Of a stretch of 47,242 nt of DNA, positions 1 to 6,742 are shown piece after piece (the stretch's first letter is position 1; each line of letters begins with the position of its first letter). Source of the stretch: Myxococcaceae bacterium. Its GTDB lineage: Bacteria > Myxococcota > Myxococcia > Myxococcales > Myxococcaceae. A program made the translations under genes and the position numbers. The stretch spans positions 1 to 47,242 of the forward strand of contig SECN01000075.1 of NCBI GenBank assembly GCA_004173515.1, written 5' to 3'. Under the pieces are notes generated by a model. It saw only the letters and a list, made by a program, of their open reading frames with translations. It was not told the DNA's origin and did no database searches.

Positions 1-350
1 CGCTGGGCGTGGGCCTGGTGCTCAATTCGGGCGCCACGTACATGGACGACGACAACTTCTCCGGCGTGCTGGTGCGCATCCTGCCGGGGCTCATCGCGGG
101 CTACCGGGTGGCGGACACCGTGGCGCTGCTGGGATTGGTGGACCTGCCCATCGACCTGGGGCTCACGGGCGACAAGCAGCGGAGATTCCAGGCGTTGGGC
201 GGCGCGGGCGTGGAGGTGTACCTGGGCAGCGGCCTGTCCCTGCTCGCGGCGGGGCAGTTGGGCGTGGAGACGTTCCAGGAGCGCGCCGGCGCGGGGCATA
301 CACGTCTGGGTTTCAACGCGCGCGTGGGCCTGGGCACGCGGCTGTTCTGA
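1..350 (+). CDS. Probable outer-membrane protein, C-terminal fragment (5' end outside window)
   Basis: The reading frame is already open at the left edge, so only the last ~115 residues are seen. They alternate hydrophobic and polar residues and Gly-rich turns (GVLVRILPGLIAGYRV, VEVYLGSGLSLLAAGQ) and end in ...VGLGTRLF. A terminal Phe after alternating residues is typical of a last beta-strand recognised by the BAM complex. The role is therefore inferred as a beta-barrel or periplasmic/outer-membrane protein; no family is recognised. The internal GTG at 9 is not a credible start because the frame is open before it. The gene converges on the small minus-strand gene ending at 376. Confidence 0.55.
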   Translation, partial: LGVGLVLNSGATYMDDDNFSGVLVRILPGLIAGYRVADTVALLGLVDLPIDLGLTGDKQRRFQALGGAGVEVYLGSGLSLLAAGQLGVETFQERAGAGHTRLGFNARVGLGTRLF

Positions 351-354
351 CGAC

Positions 355-374
355 CTGGAGCGTCGGTTCTCCAG
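355..374. terminator. Short hairpin between convergent genes
   Basis: CTGGAG (355-360) and CTCCAG (369-374) form a perfect 6-bp stem with an 8-base loop, in the 25-base gap between the stop codons at 350 and 376. There is no clear T-tract. It is a possible bidirectional terminator, judged only from position and symmetry. Confidence 0.3.
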
Positions 375-375
375 C

Positions 376-621
376 CTAGAAGTCGGGCAGCGGGCCCTGG
401 CGGGGCGTGCCCATCAGCTCCAACGCGCGCACGGCGACCCGGGTGAGCGTCTGCGCGCACGGCTCGCAGCCTCCGCCGCAGCACGAAGGCCAGCGCCCTT
501 CCGGATCGCGCAGGAGCGGGCGCACGCTGGACTGGTAGTAGCTGGGGAGCGCGTTCTCCTCGCTCGCGCGCAGCAGCGCTTCGTCGAGGGGCAGGGGCGT
601 GGCGGCGGGGACGTCGGACAC
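376..621 (-). CDS. Small cysteine-rich hypothetical protein
   Basis: About 81 residues, reading SDVPAATPLPLDEALL near the start and ending ...GTPRQGPLPDF. The notable motif is CCGGGCEPC (four Cys) in mid-protein, followed by a predicted amphipathic helix (AQTLTRVAVRALELMG). Clustered Cys of this sort suggest metal or Fe-S binding, but I do not recognise the family with certainty. There is no in-frame ATG. I chose the GTG at 621; a TTG at 645 is the alternative and would add eight residues (GRWYETGV). It lies downstream of the DNA glycosylase on the same strand (glycosylase stop at 713), so the two are probably cotranscribed. No signal peptide or membrane segment is seen. Confidence 0.55.
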   Translation of the reverse strand: MSDVPAATPLPLDEALLRASEENALPSYYQSSVRPLLRDPEGRWPSCCGGGCEPCAQTLTRVAVRALELMGTPRQGPLPDF

Positions 622-712
622 GCCCGTTTCATACCAGCGCCCCAAGGGGCTCGCACACTCGAAGCTGCCAGGACGGCTGTTCGGAGCGATGAGGTCCGCG
701 TGGACGCCGCGT

Positions 713-1570
713 TCAGAGCAGGGACGTCTGGGCGGGAGCGTCGGGCGCCGGGCCGTCCGCGGGCTGGCAGTGCGCGCACCAGTGCGTGTTGCGGCCGCCG
801 ATGCGCAGGTGCGAGACGGGCGTGGCGCAGCGAGGACAGGGTGCCCCCGTCCTGCCGAAGATGTTGCGCCGGTGCAGCGCCTTGCCCTGCACGCCGAAGA
901 GGTCGCGCTGCGTCCCGCGCAGGCGCAGCCCCTCTTCCAGCACGTCGCGGATGCCCCGGTGCAGCTTGACGATTTCCGCTGGAGACAGCGACGAGGCCAG
1001 CCGCCGGGGATCGATGCCCGCGGCCCACATGCTCTCATCCGCGTCACGGTTGCCCAACCCCGCGAGCACGCGCTGGTTCAACAGCACCGTCTTGAGCGGA
1101 CTGCGCCGACGGCGAAGCTGCTGGGCCAGCAGCTCCGGCGTGAAGGTGTCGTCGAGCGCCTCCGGCCCCAGCTCCGCCAGCTTCAACTGGGAGGCCAGCA
1201 ACTCAGTGGGTCCCAGCGCCACGCGCGCGTAACCCAGCGTGTCGGTGAGTTGCAGCTCCTCGTTGCCCTCCAGCGTGAGGACGACCAGCGTCGCCGGAGG
1301 CCGCTCACTGCCCGCGGGCCGGAGCGCCAGCTCTCCCCACAGCATGAAGTGCAGCGCGAGTGTCTGCCCGTCATCCAGCGCGAGCAGCATGAACTTGGCG
1401 CGGCGGTCCGCCGACAGCACCCGCCTGCCCCGCAGGTTCTGGATGAAGTCCTCCGGCGAGGCGAAGCGCACCGCGGAAGGCACCAGCACCTGCGCATCCA
1501 CGAAGCGGCGGCCCACCACGGCCTGCTTCAAATCGCGGATGATGATTTCCACTTCAGGGACTTCCGCCAC
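713..1570 (-). CDS. Formamidopyrimidine-DNA glycosylase family protein (Fpg/MutM/Nei type)
   Basis: A 285-residue base-excision-repair glycosylase/AP lyase. The GTG at 1570 is chosen because it places AEVPEVE directly after the initiator, matching the family N-terminus PELPEVE. The catalytic Glu2 and Glu5 equivalents are present, but the first residue after Met is Ala rather than the Schiff-base-forming Pro. Other landmarks are RRAKFMLL (the conserved Lys loop), GLGNRDADESMWAAGIDP (the helix-2-turn-helix GxGNxYADE motif) and a C-terminal zinc finger CPRC...CAHC with the DNA-binding GGRNT. Length is normal for the family. rtcA lies upstream on the same strand, 126 bases away across a hairpin, so this is probably a separate transcript. 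Specificity (8-oxoG, Fapy or oxidised pyrimidine) cannot be read from the sequence. Confidence 0.88.
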   Translation of the reverse strand: MAEVPEVEIIIRDLKQAVVGRRFVDAQVLVPSAVRFASPEDFIQNLRGRRVLSADRRAKFMLLALDDGQTLALHFMLWGELALRPAGSERPPATLVVLTLEGNEELQLTDTLGYARVALGPTELLASQLKLAELGPEALDDTFTPELLAQQLRRRRSPLKTVLLNQRVLAGLGNRDADESMWAAGIDPRRLASSLSPAEIVKLHRGIRDVLEEGLRLRGTQRDLFGVQGKALHRRNIFGRTGAPCPRCATPVSHLRIGGRNTHWCAHCQPADGPAPDAPAQTSLL

Positions 1571-1648
1571 GTGTGAATCCTCCCCCACGGGTTACCAACG
1601 TAGGAAGGGCTCCACGTAACGTCACGGGTTGTCCCCCGCTCTGTGGAT

Positions 1649-1685
1649 GCCTCGTCCGTCCGCCGGGCATGCAGCCGGACGAGGC
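1649..1685 (-). terminator. Hairpin downstream of rtcA
   Basis: GCCTCGTCCG (1649-1658) and CGGACGAGGC (1676-1685) are a perfect 10-bp inverted repeat with a 17-base loop. It starts 11 bases after the rtcA stop in the direction of transcription. No T-tract follows, so termination is plausible but not certain. Confidence 0.5.
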
Positions 1686-1696
1686 CCCGCCGTGCT

Positions 1697-2713
1697 TCAG
1701 CCGCGCACCGTCACCTCGCACACGTCGCGCGCCACCTCGCGGACCTCCACCTTCGCGTCCAGGAAGTGCGCCATCGTCTCGCGCTGCGTGTGCGCGTGGC
1801 CATCCAGCGCCAGGGTGCGGAAGCTTCCGCCCTTCGCCAGCGCGAGCAGCAGCAACAGCTGGTCGCACAGGTGCTCGCCCACCGGGACCTCGGCGTCCAG
1901 GTAGCGCTTCACCTCGGCGGCGACCTCCTCGCCCACCATCTCCGCCCGCTTGCCGCGCTCGCCGAAGCCGGTGAACACCTCCGTCACGTGCTCGCTCTCC
2001 ACCTCCACGCGCAGCACGTTGCCCGGACCGAAGGCGCGCTTGAGCTCCTCCGGACGCTGCTGGTCCTCGCGCAGCTTCAGCACGCCCGCCACGGCCTCCA
2101 GTTCGCGCCGGGCCACGTCGAACGGAATGGCCGCCACCTGGGCCACCGCCTCGCGGCGCAGCACCCGGCCTCGCTCCAGCAGGGTCAGCGGCTGCAACTT
2201 CGCGGGCTGGATGTTCACGCGGAACTTCCCGCCGCCGGCCGGATAGAAGCCAGGGCGATCCAGCACCACCTCCACGCGCGGCCCCATGCGGTTGAGCAGC
2301 GGCAGGTACGTCTTCTCCAGGAAGTCGAACGGCGGCGCCGCCGGGTTGTGCGTCCCACCTTCCAGCATCAGCGTGGACGGGCCTTCCGCGTGCAGGAGCG
2401 CGGGCAGCACCGTCTGGAGCACCAGCGTCGCGCTGCCCGCCGAGCCCACCGCGAAGTGGTAGTTGCCCGCCGTCAACGCGCGCGGATGGAAGGACAACCG
2501 CTTGGAGCCCAACTCCGCGCCCGTCACCTCCGCGGCGCCCACGGCCTCCGCGGCCTTGAGCGCGGTGAGGTGCTGGCGCAACAGGCCCGGCTTGGCGCGA
2601 CCGGCGCGCACGTTGACCATCTCGAACGGAGTTCCCGTCACCAGCGACAACGCCAGCGCGGTGCGCAGCACCTGGCCGCCCCCCTCACCCTGTGAACCAT
2701 CGATGCGAACCAT
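1697..2713 (-). CDS. rtcA: RNA 3'-terminal phosphate cyclase
   Basis: A 338-residue protein, the same length as the E. coli enzyme. RtcA converts an RNA 3'-phosphate to a 2',3'-cyclic phosphate using ATP through a covalent His-AMP. The N-terminus MVRIDGSQGEGGGQVLRTAL is the family signature. HNPAAPPFDFLEKTYLPLL and the GFYPAGGG loop are conserved core motifs, and the C-terminal GHAHTQRETM segment carries the likely adenylylated His. The start at 2713 is preceded by GAAGGAG at good spacing; an upstream in-frame codon at 2761 would add an unrelated basic extension. It lies downstream of rtcB on the same strand, but a strong terminator sits between them, so expression may depend on readthrough or its own promoter. 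Confidence 0.95.
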   Translation of the reverse strand: MVRIDGSQGEGGGQVLRTALALSLVTGTPFEMVNVRAGRAKPGLLRQHLTALKAAEAVGAAEVTGAELGSKRLSFHPRALTAGNYHFAVGSAGSATLVLQTVLPALLHAEGPSTLMLEGGTHNPAAPPFDFLEKTYLPLLNRMGPRVEVVLDRPGFYPAGGGKFRVNIQPAKLQPLTLLERGRVLRREAVAQVAAIPFDVARRELEAVAGVLKLREDQQRPEELKRAFGPGNVLRVEVESEHVTEVFTGFGERGKRAEMVGEEVAAEVKRYLDAEVPVGEHLCDQLLLLLALAKGGSFRTLALDGHAHTQRETMAHFLDAKVEVREVARDVCEVTVRG

Positions 2714-2767
2714 GTGCGTCGTGCTCCTTCGTGGCGCTCGCGGACGGGCACAGCATCCCATCCCTGA

Positions 2768-2837
2768 TAAAAAATAGCGGCGCCCGCTCCCCCACCCTTA
2801 ACGGCCCTTTCGGGACCTCTTGGGGGGAACGGGCGCC
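2768..2837 (-). terminator. Strong Rho-independent terminator between rtcB and rtcA
   Basis: Arms at 2779-2793 and 2823-2837 pair over 15 positions with one mismatch (GGCGCCCG/CGGGCGCC plus TCCCCC/GGGGGA). The loop at 2794-2822 contains a small CCC-TTTC-GGG hairpin. Reading the minus strand, the stem is followed by GCTATTTTTTATC, a proper T-tract. The element begins about 60 bases after the rtcB stop and ends about 55 bases before the rtcA start. Confidence 0.8.
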
Positions 2838-2899
2838 TCGGCGTCTTCATCCCGGCATGGGCACCTCGGCTGGACGGCGGGTGGGAAGGACTGCGTCGG

Positions 2900-4135
2900 C
2901 TATCCCTTCACGCACACCACCTGCTTGAGCGTGTGGACGACCTCCACCAGGTCCGCCTGCGCCGCCATCACGGCATCGATGGGCTTGTACGCGGCCGGCG
3001 TTTCATCAATCACGTCCACGTCCTTGCGGCACTCCACGCCCTCCGTCGCCTTCGCGTGGTCCTCCAGCGTGAAGTTCTTCTTCGCCGCGGCGCGCGACAT
3101 CACCCGACCCGCGCCGTGGCTGCACGAGTGGAAGGCATCCGCGTTTCCCTTCCCTCGGACGATGTAGGAACGCGCCCCCATGCTGCCGGGGATGATTCCC
3201 ATGTCGCCTTCACGCGCCCGCACCGCGCCCTTGCGGGTCACGAAGCAGTTCTTTCCGAAGTGGTGCTCGCGCGAGATGTAGTTGTGGTGGCAGTTCACCG
3301 CCGACTCGGACAGCTCGAACGCGGGCAGTTCACCGCTCGCCTTCAGGGCCTGCACCGCCGAGTGCAGCATCAGCTCGCGGTTCATCTTCGCGAAGTCCTG
3401 CGCCCAGCTCACCGCGAACACGTAGTCATCGAAGTGCTCCGTCCCCTCCGGCAGGTACGCCAGGTCCGCGTCCGGCAGGTGGATGTGGAAGCGGCTCATG
3501 TCCTTCTTCGCCAGCTCGATGAAGTGGCTTCCGATGCGGTTACCCACCCCGCGCGACCCGGAGTGCAACATCAGCCACACGCCGTCCGACTCATCCAGGC
3601 ACAGCTCGATGAAGTGGTTACCGGTTCCCAGCGTTCCCAGGTGACCCAGCTGCGGGCCTCGACCGATGTGGGGATGCTTCGCGACGATCTGCTCGTATCC
3701 CTTCACCAGCTCCGCCCACACGGCCTGATGCGTCGCGGGAGCATCCTTCCAGGCGCCGCGGTCGTTACGGCCGCCGTTGTCCGTACGGCCATGGGGAATC
3801 GCCGCCTCGATGGCCGAGCGGACCCCGCGCAGCGAGTCCGGCAGCTGATCCGCGCGCAGCGTCGTGCGCACGGCGATCATCCCGCATCCGATGTCCACGC
3901 CCACCGCCGCCGGCACCACCGCGCCCACCGTGGGCACCACGCTTCCGACCGTCGCGCCGTAACCGCGGTGCACGTCCGGCATCACCGCGACCCACTTGTG
4001 GATGAAGGGCAGGCCCCGGAGGTTGCGAAGCTGCTGCTTCGCTTCGTCCTCGAACGGCACCCCCACCGTCCACGCCTTGATGGGGCGACCCGCTTCGTCC
4101 GACAGCACTTCGTAGTTCGTGTTCTCGCGGTTCAT
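2900..4135 (-). CDS. rtcB: RNA-splicing ligase (3'-phosphate/5'-OH ligase)
   Basis: A 411-residue GTP-dependent RNA ligase that seals 2',3'-cyclic-phosphate or 3'-phosphate ends to 5'-OH ends through a guanylated His. Visible manganese and active-site motifs are VGVDIGCGM (metal Cys), GTGNHFIE, LHSGSRGVGN, VNCHHNYISRE and, near the C-terminus, CSHGAGR, which carries the guanylated His. Length matches the family (about 408). The ATG at 4135 is chosen because GAAAGGTG lies at a sensible distance; the GTG at 4144 would overlap that site. It is the first gene after a sigma-54 promoter and is divergent from rtcR, the usual activator. Confidence 0.96.
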   Translation of the reverse strand: MNRENTNYEVLSDEAGRPIKAWTVGVPFEDEAKQQLRNLRGLPFIHKWVAVMPDVHRGYGATVGSVVPTVGAVVPAAVGVDIGCGMIAVRTTLRADQLPDSLRGVRSAIEAAIPHGRTDNGGRNDRGAWKDAPATHQAVWAELVKGYEQIVAKHPHIGRGPQLGHLGTLGTGNHFIELCLDESDGVWLMLHSGSRGVGNRIGSHFIELAKKDMSRFHIHLPDADLAYLPEGTEHFDDYVFAVSWAQDFAKMNRELMLHSAVQALKASGELPAFELSESAVNCHHNYISREHHFGKNCFVTRKGAVRAREGDMGIIPGSMGARSYIVRGKGNADAFHSCSHGAGRVMSRAAAKKNFTLEDHAKATEGVECRKDVDVIDETPAAYKPIDAVMAAQADLVEVVHTLKQVVCVKG

Positions 4136-4195
4136 GGCCTGCACCTTTCGGTCGTTCGCCCGGGCTCGTTCGTCCCGGTCACGTGGGGGAGCTAG

Positions 4196-4211
4196 AGCAG
4201 CCGCCGTGCCA
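4196..4211 (-). promoter_or_regulatory. Sigma-54 promoter for rtcB
   Basis: The minus strand reads TGGCACGGCGGCTGCT. This matches the -24/-12 consensus TGGCACRNNNNTTGCW at every defined position except one (C for the first T of TTGC), with exact GG-to-GC spacing. It lies 61-76 bases upstream of the rtcB start and faces it. RtcR is a sigma-54 activator, so motif and context agree. Confidence 0.85.
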
Positions 4212-4254
4212 ACGCTCTTTCCGGGGGAAGCCCCCGCGCAGGGGTGGAAATCCC

Positions 4255-4279
4255 TATCCCATGGGATAAATACCTATCC
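4255..4279. promoter_or_regulatory. Likely RtcR upstream activating site
   Basis: TATCCCATGGGATA (4255-4268) is a perfect 14-bp palindrome. A further TATCC at 4275-4279 forms a second inverted pair with GGATA at 4264-4268. The two dyad centres (about 4261.5 and 4271.5) are one helical turn apart. The site lies roughly 70-95 bases upstream of the expected rtcB transcription start, normal for a sigma-54 enhancer, and abuts the rtcR start codon, allowing autoregulation. Confidence 0.6.
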
Positions 4280-4281
4280 TG

Positions 4282-5919
4282 ATGGCTCAAAAAACGAAGG
4301 CGCGCCGGACGGTCGTCGTCGGGATGCTGGGGACGACGCTGGACACGGGGTCGGGGACCCAGCGTTGGACGCGCTGGCGGCCCACGGTGGCGCTGTGCCA
4401 GCAGGAGGACCTGGTGGTGCACCGGCTGGAGCTGTTGCACCCGCCCCGGGCCGCGTCCATCGCCACGGGGATTCAAGAAGACATCGCCCAGGTGTCACCG
4501 GAGACGGAGGTGCGCCTGACGGCCCTGCCCATCCGCGACCCGTGGAACCTGGAAGAGACGTACGGCGCGCTCTTGGACCACGTGCGCGCGCACCCCTTCC
4601 ATCCGGAGGAAGAGGACTACCTGGTGCACATCACCACGGGCACGCACATCGCGCAGATCTGCATGTTCCTGCTGGTGGAGAGCCGCCTGATTCCGGGGCG
4701 GCTGGTGCAGACGTCACCGGGGAACGGGGGGAAGCGCTCGGCGGCGGGCACGCACGCCATCATCGACCTGGACCTGTCGAACTACGACACGCTGGCCGCA
4801 CGATTCCGGCAGCAGCAGCGCGAAGGCCTGTCCTTCCTCAAGTCCGGCATCGACACGCACAACGCGGCGTTCAACCGGCTCATCGAGCGCATCGAACAGG
4901 TGGCGGTGCAATCCCGAGCGCCGCTCCTGCTGACGGGGCCCACGGGCGCGGGCAAGTCGCAGCTCGCCCGGCGCATCTACGCGCTGAAGAAGGCGCGCAA
5001 CCAGGTGGCGGGCCCGTTCGTGGACCTGAACTGCGCCACGCTGCGCGGCGACGGCGCGATGTCCACGCTCTTCGGCCACGTGAAGGGGTCCTTCACGGGC
5101 GCGGTGGGCGACCGGCCCGGGTTGATGCGGCAGGCGCATGGCGGCGTGCTGTTCCTGGATGAGATTGGAGAGCTGGGCGCGGACGAGCAGGCCATGTTGC
5201 TGCGCGCGCTGGAGGACAAGCGGTTCCTGCCCGTTGGCGCGGACAAGGAGGCGGAGAGCGACTTCCAGCTCATCGCTGGCACCAACCGCGACCTGCAACT
5301 GGATGTGGAGCGGGGGCGCTTCCGCGAGGACCTGCTCGCGCGCATCAACCTGTGGACGTTCCGGCTGCCCGCGCTGCGCGAGCGTCCGGAGGACATCGCG
5401 CCCAACCTGCTCTTCGAATTGGATCAGGCATCGCAGACGCTGGGGACGCGGGTGACGATGAGCAAGGAGGCACAGGAGCACTTCCTGCGCTTCGCCACGT
5501 CGTCGGAAGGCCGCTGGAATGGGAACTTCCGCGACCTCAACGCGGCGGTGCTGCGCATGTCCACGCTGGCCAATGGCGGCCGGATGACGCGGGAGGTGGT
5601 GGACGAGGAGCTGGAGCGACTGCGCGCGCAGTGGCGGCCGGCGGGGGCCACGACGGCGGGCACGGAGGACGTGCTGGCGGAGGTGCTGGGGCCGGTGCGC
5701 GCGGCGGAGTTGGATCGGTTCGACCGCGTGCAGTTGGCGGATGTGGTGGGCGTGTGCCGTTCGGCGCGCTCGCTGTCGGATGCGGGCCGGGCGTTATTCG
5801 CGCAGTCGCGTGCGCAGAAGAAGAGCGTCAACGATGCGGACCGGCTGCGGAAGTACCTGACGCGCTTCGGGCTCACCTGGGCGGACGTGAGCGGGCGCGG
5901 AGGTCAGGACGCGGACTGA
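4282..5919 (+). CDS. rtcR: Sigma-54-dependent transcriptional activator of the rtc operon
   Basis: A 545-residue bacterial enhancer-binding protein. The N-terminal ~185 residues form the RtcR CARF-type sensor (VVVGMLGTTLDTG, HITTGTHIAQICMFLLVESR), thought to sense RNA ends such as 2',3'-cyclic phosphates. The AAA+ domain follows, with Walker A GPTGAGKSQ (about 218-226), sigma-54-contacting loop GSFTGA (about 269-274; Ser for the usual Ala), Walker B GGVLFLDEIGEL and an arginine-finger region FREDLLARINLWTFRLP. The C-terminal ~90 residues carry a Fis-like helix-turn-helix (DVVGVCRSARSLSDAGRALF). No strong Shine-Dalgarno precedes the ATG. It is divergent from rtcB across 146 bases. Its 3' end overlaps the first copy of a three-copy repeat. 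Confidence 0.95.
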   Translation: MAQKTKARRTVVVGMLGTTLDTGSGTQRWTRWRPTVALCQQEDLVVHRLELLHPPRAASIATGIQEDIAQVSPETEVRLTALPIRDPWNLEETYGALLDHVRAHPFHPEEEDYLVHITTGTHIAQICMFLLVESRLIPGRLVQTSPGNGGKRSAAGTHAIIDLDLSNYDTLAARFRQQQREGLSFLKSGIDTHNAAFNRLIERIEQVAVQSRAPLLLTGPTGAGKSQLARRIYALKKARNQVAGPFVDLNCATLRGDGAMSTLFGHVKGSFTGAVGDRPGLMRQAHGGVLFLDEIGELGADEQAMLLRALEDKRFLPVGADKEAESDFQLIAGTNRDLQLDVERGRFREDLLARINLWTFRLPALRERPEDIAPNLLFELDQASQTLGTRVTMSKEAQEHFLRFATSSEGRWNGNFRDLNAAVLRMSTLANGGRMTREVVDEELERLRAQWRPAGATTAGTEDVLAEVLGPVRAAELDRFDRVQLADVVGVCRSARSLSDAGRALFAQSRAQKKSVNDADRLRKYLTRFGLTWADVSGRGGQDAD

Positions 5920-6061
5920 TGCGCGCTCGGCGGTCGGGCCCACTTTTCCGGACGCAAGCGGGCCCGGAGGTCAGGCCAGGGAATGACACGCGCGCGGCGG
6001 TCGGACGAACACGAGCGGACTCGGAGGTCAGGCCAGGGACTGACGCGCGCTCAGCGGAAGT
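5891..6061. repeat. Three imperfect direct repeats (~47-base core)
   Basis: Cores begin at 5891, 5958 and 6015. Each reads approximately GCGG-GC-CGGAGGTCAGG, then GGA/GACTGA, then CGCGCGCTCGGCGG, with spacings of 67 and 57 bases. Copy 1 covers the rtcR stop codon, copy 2 is intergenic and copy 3 runs into the 3' end of the minus-strand lipoprotein gene (stop at 6051). The repeats therefore join the 3' ends of two convergent genes. No transposase or inverted termini are present. Confidence 0.7.
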
Positions 6062-6740
6062 TCGCCTTCAACGCAAGACACCGTGCAGTACTCTGCGCTT
6101 CGTCGGGCACGACCGCCGAAGCCCGCGCGGACAGCGCGGCCACCGGCACGGGCGCACCGGGTGATTTCTTCGCGTCCGTCTCCTGCAACCACGCGACGGG
6201 CACCATGCACTCGACGAAGAGCGGCCCCTGGAACGTGGCGGACAGGCCCGCCTCGTTCGTCCTCACCGTGCCGCGCACGTCGCGTCCGATGACATTCAGC
6301 TCCAGCGTCCCATCGTTCGCGAGCGTCGACGGTCCTGACAGCGATCGAAGCTCCGCGGAGGCCATCCCCACCCGCAAGGGCATCGTGGTCAACCGCGCAG
6401 TGGCGTGCTTCTTCGTCGGAAACGAGGGCGCCACCGGCACCAGCACCGCCCAGCTCCGCCCATCCCCTGCTTGCGCGCTCAGCGCCACCTCCATCGTCGG
6501 AGGCGCGTCCCCTTCCGTGAACGTGGCGATGAGCCGCACGGAAGGAGCTTCGAACGTGCCTGTGCCCGTCCTCACCGTGACCGCGCCCGGCGGTTGGGGT
6601 CGCTCGGGCGCCATCACGGTCGTGGACTTCGCGGGGGACACCGGCGATGCCGTGAGCGGCTCCACCGGACGCGCCCGTTCCTCCTTCGGCTTCGCGCAGG
6701 CCCCGACGAGCAGCAGCGCCATCAGGGCCCCGGGCCGCAT
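6051..6740 (-). CDS. Putative lipoprotein, unknown function
   Basis: A 229-residue protein beginning MRPGALMALLLVGACAKPKEE, a short lipoprotein signal peptide with lipobox LVGAC and Cys at about residue 15. The mature part starts with a Pro/Glu-rich linker and continues as a predicted beta-rich domain (TVRTGTGTFEAPSVRLIATF, GTLELNVIGRDVRGTVRT). It would be anchored in the inner or outer membrane facing the periplasm. It starts two bases after the stop of the metalloprotease gene, so the two are surely cotranscribed. No known family is recognised. A much longer upstream frame exists but overlaps the protease gene and lacks its signal peptide. Confidence 0.75.
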   Translation of the reverse strand: MRPGALMALLLVGACAKPKEERARPVEPLTASPVSPAKSTTVMAPERPQPPGAVTVRTGTGTFEAPSVRLIATFTEGDAPPTMEVALSAQAGDGRSWAVLVPVAPSFPTKKHATARLTTMPLRVGMASAELRSLSGPSTLANDGTLELNVIGRDVRGTVRTNEAGLSATFQGPLFVECMVPVAWLQETDAKKSPGAPVPVAALSARASAVVPDEAQSTARCLALKANFR

Positions 6741-6742
6741 GC

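Noticed and set aside
622..1047. N-terminal extension of the small Cys-rich gene into the glycosylase gene
   Set aside because: It would overlap the glycosylase zinc finger in another frame and has no protein-like composition.
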